DNA of 16,690 nt from JBGTFE01 sp041747435. Its GTDB lineage: Bacteria; Acidobacteriota; Blastocatellia; Pyrinomonadales; Pyrinomonadaceae. Shown one piece after another: positions 13,538 to 16,690 of the stretch. The DNA lies in assembly GCA_041747435.1 (NCBI GenBank), contig JBGTFE010000103.1, forward strand, positions 1 to 16,690. Direction: 5' to 3'. A program made the translations under genes and the position numbers. The first letter of the stretch is position 1. Each line of letters starts with the position of its first letter. Below the pieces are notes generated by a model. It had not been told where the DNA came from, searched no databases, and was given only the letters and a program-made list of their open reading frames with translations.

Positions 13538-14335
13538 TCATAGCTTCGATCTATTCCACAACTCGTCCATTTCCAATAAATTCGCGGCTTCCAAGCTTTT
13601 GCCTTGCTTTTCAAGGTTCTTTTCGATAAATCGAAAACGCCGTCGAAACTTTCGATTCGTCTTTTTCAGAGCCGTTTCAGGCTCAACTTCAAATTTCCTC
13701 GCCAAATTGACGATGACAAAAAGGAGATCGCCGATCTCTTCATCTATATGGTTCGAATCATTTTCGCTGATAGCGTTTCTGAGTTCCTCTATTTCTTCGT
13801 CTAATTTTTCGAATATCTGAGCGGTGTTTTCCCAATCAAAGCCGACTTTCGCTGCTTTTTTTGTGAGTTTTAATGCCTCAAGCAGAGCCGGAAAATGTAT
13901 CGGAACGTCGTCGAGAATCGAATCGGCATCTTTTTCCTTTTTTCCCGAAGCCTTTCGTTCATTGGCTTTGAGCGTATCCCAGTTATTCAAAACATCGCTC
14001 GCGGTTTCCAGATTCGCGTCGCCAAAAACGTGCGGATGACGCAAAACGAGCTTTTGCGTGACGCCATCCGCGACTTCATCTGCGGTGAAATCGCCTTTCT
14101 CCGCCGCGATCGTCGAATGAAAGACGACTTGCAGAAGAATATCGCCGAGCTCCTCGCGCAAATTGCGCGTGTCGCCGGTTTGTTCGGCTTCCTGGATTGC
14201 GTCAAAAGTTTCGTAAGCTTCTTCCAGAAGATATTGCGCGAGCGATGCGTAAGTTTGTTCCCGATCCCAAGGACAGCCGCCCGGCGCGCGCAAGCGCGAC
14301 ATCACCGCGATCAATTCATCAAATGCTTTTGACAT
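13538..14335 (-). CDS. mazG: Nucleoside triphosphate pyrophosphohydrolase MazG
   Basis: MazG hydrolyses nucleoside triphosphates to the monophosphate and pyrophosphate, cleaning the pool of aberrant dNTPs and, in E. coli, modulating (p)ppGpp during MazEF activity. At 265 residues this is the full-length form with two all-alpha domains. The N-terminal signature LRAPGGCPWDREQTYASL (15-32) is diagnostic. The metal-binding EEAYE and EELGD motifs follow. The second, catalytic domain has KVGFDWE, then EEIEELRNAI and EEIGDLLFVIVNLARKF, and the C-terminal RRRFRFIEKNLEKQGKSL segment. ATG 14335 is the clear start, divergent from the DUF1844 gene with 62 bp between. It is not in the mazEF operon here, although that module lies only about 2 kb away. 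Confidence 0.95.
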   Translation of the reverse strand: MSKAFDELIAVMSRLRAPGGCPWDREQTYASLAQYLLEEAYETFDAIQEAEQTGDTRNLREELGDILLQVVFHSTIAAEKGDFTADEVADGVTQKLVLRHPHVFGDANLETASDVLNNWDTLKANERKASGKKEKDADSILDDVPIHFPALLEALKLTKKAAKVGFDWENTAQIFEKLDEEIEELRNAISENDSNHIDEEIGDLLFVIVNLARKFEVEPETALKKTNRKFRRRFRFIEKNLEKQGKSLEAANLLEMDELWNRSKL

Positions 14336-14347
14336 AAAAACCCAATT

Positions 14348-14377
14348 TTGAACTTTCTTTTGCCGAAATGCTACTAT
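14348..14377 (+). promoter_or_regulatory. Sigma70-like promoter for the DUF1844 operon
   Basis: TTGAAC (14348-14353, 4 of 6 consensus) and TACTAT (14372-14377, 4 of 6) are separated by 18 bp in the 62-bp divergent spacer with mazG. Twenty bases lie between the -10 and ATG 14398. It is the only promoter-like pair noticed for the three-gene unit that follows. Confidence 0.38.
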
Positions 14378-14397
14378 CGAAATGCGAAAATTTTTAG

Positions 14398-14967
14398 ATG
14401 TTTGTCGATAAAAAAATGATCGGAAAAGATGAAAACAGCGAAGAACTACCCGCGCTAAAGGTTACTGACAGACGCAAATTTAATCCGGACGGAAGTGTGC
14501 GCGATGGCGTTGTCATCGAACCGGAAATGCCTAAAACGAAAGAAAAAACTCCTGTGGTGCAACCGGCAGATTTGCCGAAAGTTGAAGATCAGCATCCCGA
14601 AATTTCAACGGAAACCGAGGAAATGGCGGACGACGAAGAAATCCCCGGCGTTGACGATCCTGCAAGTTTCGTGAATTTTCTTACGACTTTAGCAACCAAC
14701 GCCGCCGCAGCTTTGGGTGCGATGCCGCATCCGGCGACAGGACAGCGAGGGGTCGATCTCGAAACCGGCAAATATTGGATAGACGTTCTGACAATGCTCC
14801 GCGATAAAACCGCAAATAATCTTCACGTTCAGGAAAAGCGTCTGCTCGATACGCTGCTTTCCGATCTGCAGATGCAGTACGTCGCGCTTGTAAGAGCCAC
14901 CGAAGAAAAGCTAAAACAACAGGCGGCGCAAAAGTTTTCGGCTAATGACATCCTCGGCAAGAAATGA
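14398..14967 (+). CDS. DUF1844 domain-containing protein
   Basis: A 189-residue soluble protein. The first 80 residues are acidic, proline-rich and probably disordered. The DUF1844 domain covers about residues 86-178. Its family pattern is clear: DPASFVNFLTTLATNAAAAL, then MPHPATGQRGVDLETGKYWI, a stretch containing MLRDKTANNL, and EEKLK near the end after LDTLLSDLQMQYV. The function of DUF1844 is unknown; related proteins are common in Acidobacteriota and delta-proteobacterial groups. ATG 14398 is taken; ATG 14416 is an alternative that would remove six residues. The stop overlaps the start of the next gene as ATGA, a strong sign of translational coupling with the metallo-hydrolase. Confidence 0.85.
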   Translation: MFVDKKMIGKDENSEELPALKVTDRRKFNPDGSVRDGVVIEPEMPKTKEKTPVVQPADLPKVEDQHPEISTETEEMADDEEIPGVDDPASFVNFLTTLATNAAAALGAMPHPATGQRGVDLETGKYWIDVLTMLRDKTANNLHVQEKRLLDTLLSDLQMQYVALVRATEEKLKQQAAQKFSANDILGKK

Positions 14968-15725
14968 AATTAACCTTTTTAGGAACGGGAACTTCGACCG
15001 GCGTTCCCTCGATCGCCTGTGACTGCGAAACTTGTCTTTCCGATAATCCGAAAGATAAGCGCCTGCGCGTTTCAATTCTCATTGAGCACGCCGGCAAAAA
15101 AATTCTCGTCGATACTTCTTCCGACTTCCGCCAACAGGCGCTGCGCGCAAATATCAATTATCTTGACGCTGTTTTGATTACGCATTGCCACGTCGATCAC
15201 GTCTTCGGGCTTGATGACATTCGCCCGCTTAATTTCCGATACGGCGCGATGGGCGTTTATGCCAACGAGATCGCGTGGAAAGACCTGCGCCGCATTTTTC
15301 AATATATTTTTCAGCCTACGCATTTTGGCGGCGGTTTGCCGCAGCTAATTCCGCACACGATCGAACATAATTCCCCGTTTTGTTTGGCAGAAGATCTGGT
15401 TGTCACGCCGCTTGAAGTTATTCACGGAAAATTGCCCGTCATCGCTTACCGTTTTAACGATTTTGCGTATGCCACCGATTTGAATTTTATTTCGGACGAA
15501 TCAATAGACGGACTTCGTGATCTTGAAGTTTTGGTGCTTGACTGTGTGCGAATCAAACCTCATTCGACGCATCTCGGCTTAAACGAAGCACTCGAATACA
15601 TCGAACAAATCAAACCGAAACGCGCTTTTCTGACGCATCTGAATCACGATATTATGTATGAACGCGATTCTAAATTGCTTCCCGATAATGTGCAGTTTGG
15701 TTATGATGGATTGGTTGTGGAATAA
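14964..15725 (+). CDS. MBL-fold metallo-hydrolase, PhnP-like
   Basis: A 253-residue metallo-beta-lactamase-fold hydrolase most like the PhnP group of phosphodiesterases, probably cytoplasmic and cleaving a cyclic or diester phosphate. The N-terminus MKLTFLGTGTSTGVPSIACD leads into C-x-C-x-x-C (C19, C21, C24), which in PhnP binds a structural zinc. The catalytic di-metal motif is THCHVDH (H74, H76, D78, H79). Further ligands are likely at the His of TPLEVIHGK, the Asp of YATDLNF, and the His residues of LTHLNHD. The length fits. It overlaps the DUF1844 gene by 4 bp, and the next gene starts 5 bp after its stop. The true substrate is unknown; no other phosphonate genes are present, so a C-P lyase role is unlikely. 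Confidence 0.88.
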   Translation: MKLTFLGTGTSTGVPSIACDCETCLSDNPKDKRLRVSILIEHAGKKILVDTSSDFRQQALRANINYLDAVLITHCHVDHVFGLDDIRPLNFRYGAMGVYANEIAWKDLRRIFQYIFQPTHFGGGLPQLIPHTIEHNSPFCLAEDLVVTPLEVIHGKLPVIAYRFNDFAYATDLNFISDESIDGLRDLEVLVLDCVRIKPHSTHLGLNEALEYIEQIKPKRAFLTHLNHDIMYERDSKLLPDNVQFGYDGLVVE

Positions 15726-15730
15726 ATCAT

Positions 15731-16690
15731 ATGCAGAAAATCTTTTCAAAAATTTGGTCAAAATATGATAAAGCGGTTCTTTTGCCGGAAAGTGAAGAAA
15801 AGTTTGCTTTACAGAAAATTTTGGCTGAACTTGAAGATATTTCTGAAGATGAACAAAACGACGAGTATTTTTACTTAAAAGGTTTTATTTATTATATGAA
15901 AGAGCCTTCAGATATTTCTCAAGCGAAAAATAATTTTCAAAAAACACTCGAATTAAATCCTGATGAGTCTTACGCAAGACTTTATTATGGACATTGTTTA
16001 TATGATTTAAACGACTATAAAGAAGCTGAATATCAATTTTCTATTGTTGATGAGGATGGATTTAATATTAATGCCAGAGATTTGTTGCGGATGAAGGTTG
16101 AGGAAATGCTCGTTTGCTGTCATATAAAGGAAACTGGTTTAGACAAACAAAATCTTTTAGATGCAAAAAAAATAATAAATAAATATTTCAAACTTAATTA
16201 CCTAGATGATTATTTGTTCAACTTATCGAAAGTTTTGAAAGAATTCAAAATAGATTTGGATGAACTAGCAATTAAAAATCTCAAATACCGTCAAGCAAAA
16301 CGCGAAGATTTGCCCGAACTTGTCCGAATGCTCGCCGACGATTTTCTCGGCAAACAGCGCGAACGATACGAAAATCCTTTACCGGAAAGTTATGTCAAAG
16401 CGTTTGAGGAAATCGAAGCCGATAAAAATAATGAGTTGATCGTTGCATTCTTGTCAGAACCGTCTGCGGTAGCGGGCGGGTTAAACGTAGACATCTCGGA
16501 GGCTGAAGAAAACCCATCTGCTACGGCAGACGATTCTGACAAAACTATCGTCGGAATGCTGCAAATCACATTTACGCCGTCAATCAGTTTTCAAGGCGGC
16601 AAACGCGCCACCGTCGAATCGGTGAGAGTTGACGAAAAACATCGCGGTTGCGGCATCGGCAAAGAATTGATGCTGTGGTCAATCGAACGC
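15731..16690 (+). CDS. TPR-like/GNAT acetyltransferase fusion, 3' end cut by the window
   Basis: From ATG 15731 the frame is open for 320 codons to the right edge. Residues 1 to about 182 are helical and TPR-like, clearest at AKNNFQKTLELNPDESYARL followed by YYGHCLYDLNDYKEAEYQF. From about residue 183 the sequence becomes a GNAT acetyltransferase: LKYRQAKREDLPELVRMLAD is a typical GNAT N-terminus. Later come IVGMLQITF, then TVESVRVDEKHRGCGIGKEL with the acetyl-CoA loop R-G-x-G-I-G. Between IVAF and IVGML, codons 241-271 are made of an inserted palindromic element. The first part is strongly AT-rich (about 28% GC over 15841-16260), while the GNAT part is near 50%, so the gene is a mosaic. It starts 5 bp after the hydrolase stop and is probably in the same transcript. 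The C-terminus and substrate are unknown. Confidence 0.8.
   Translation, partial: MQKIFSKIWSKYDKAVLLPESEEKFALQKILAELEDISEDEQNDEYFYLKGFIYYMKEPSDISQAKNNFQKTLELNPDESYARLYYGHCLYDLNDYKEAEYQFSIVDEDGFNINARDLLRMKVEEMLVCCHIKETGLDKQNLLDAKKIINKYFKLNYLDDYLFNLSKVLKEFKIDLDELAIKNLKYRQAKREDLPELVRMLADDFLGKQRERYENPLPESYVKAFEEIEADKNNELIVAFLSEPSAVAGGLNVDISEAEENPSATADDSDKTIVGMLQITFTPSISFQGGKRATVESVRVDEKHRGCGIGKELMLWSIER
16451..16542. repeat. Palindromic element embedded in frame in the GNAT domain
   Basis: The outer arms 16451-16472 and 16521-16542 are inverted copies matching at 20 of 22 positions. The inverted symmetry continues inward (16473-16482 against 16511-16520, 7 of 10), leaving a 28-base centre (16483-16510). 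The element of about 92 bp has no stop codon in the gene's frame and adds about 31 residues (codons 241-271). It resembles REP/MITE-like palindromes, or the in-frame palindromic elements of Rickettsia, in architecture. No transposase is present, and no second copy was seen in the window. Confidence 0.85.

Noticed and set aside
13895..14332. Plus-strand open frame of about 145 codons opposite mazG
   Set aside because: mazG on the other strand has all family motifs; this frame has none and no promoter.

Overview
The window reads as a stretch of bacterial chromosome of moderate GC (hand-counted ordinary coding lines run at roughly 40-52%), densely packed with 19 genes and no tRNA, rRNA, CRISPR array or transposase. 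The gene mix suggests an Acidobacteriota genome, perhaps of the Blastocatellia type: a DUF1844 gene overlapping a PhnP-like metallo-hydrolase, a DUF354 glycosyltransferase-like gene among polysaccharide genes, an aerobic-type GrdB-like protein, and dispersed short repeats. This placement is inference. Most starts lack a Shine-Dalgarno sequence; the clear exception is the secreted FecR-like gene at 13346.

Layout. (1) 1-6611, minus strand: a surface-polysaccharide block, read from right to left. It holds a membrane sensor histidine kinase, an uncharacterised helical-toroid-like protein, a DUF354 protein and two GT4 glycosyltransferases; the last is cut by the left edge. The kinase comes first, with a promoter-like site and a perfect palindrome in front of it. 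Three unrelated repeat types sit in this block: a heptad array inside a coding region, another heptad array against a start codon, and a degenerate intergenic repeat with 10-bp periodicity. (2) 6862-8244, plus strand: a DUF4149 membrane protein and a GrdB-like protein without selenocysteine. (3) 8245-9706, minus strand: galU overlapping a DUF2585 membrane protein. (4) 9825-12178, plus strand: serS, then a tight mazE-mazF-SLOG/molybdenum-carrier-like module. (5) 12187-14335, minus strand: a GNAT acetyltransferase, a terminator, a FecR-like secreted/membrane protein and mazG. (6) 14398-16690, plus strand: DUF1844, the PhnP-like hydrolase, and a long open frame that joins an AT-rich TPR-like half to a GNAT acetyltransferase half and is cut by the right edge.

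How the genes may work together. GalU makes UDP-glucose, a precursor for the glycosyltransferases of region 1. The orphan kinase may tune that envelope pathway. MazG and MazEF lie within 3 kb of each other, recalling their operon link in E. coli, but here they are separately transcribed.

The most striking signal is in the last gene. A palindromic element of about 92 bp (arms 16451-16482 and 16511-16542) is embedded in frame in the GNAT domain, at what looks like a beta-hairpin turn. The same gene has a sharp GC step from about 28% to about 50% where the two domains meet. Together with the in-frame heptad array at 4182-4223, this suggests a genome in which small mobile or expanding repeats are repeatedly absorbed into proteins.
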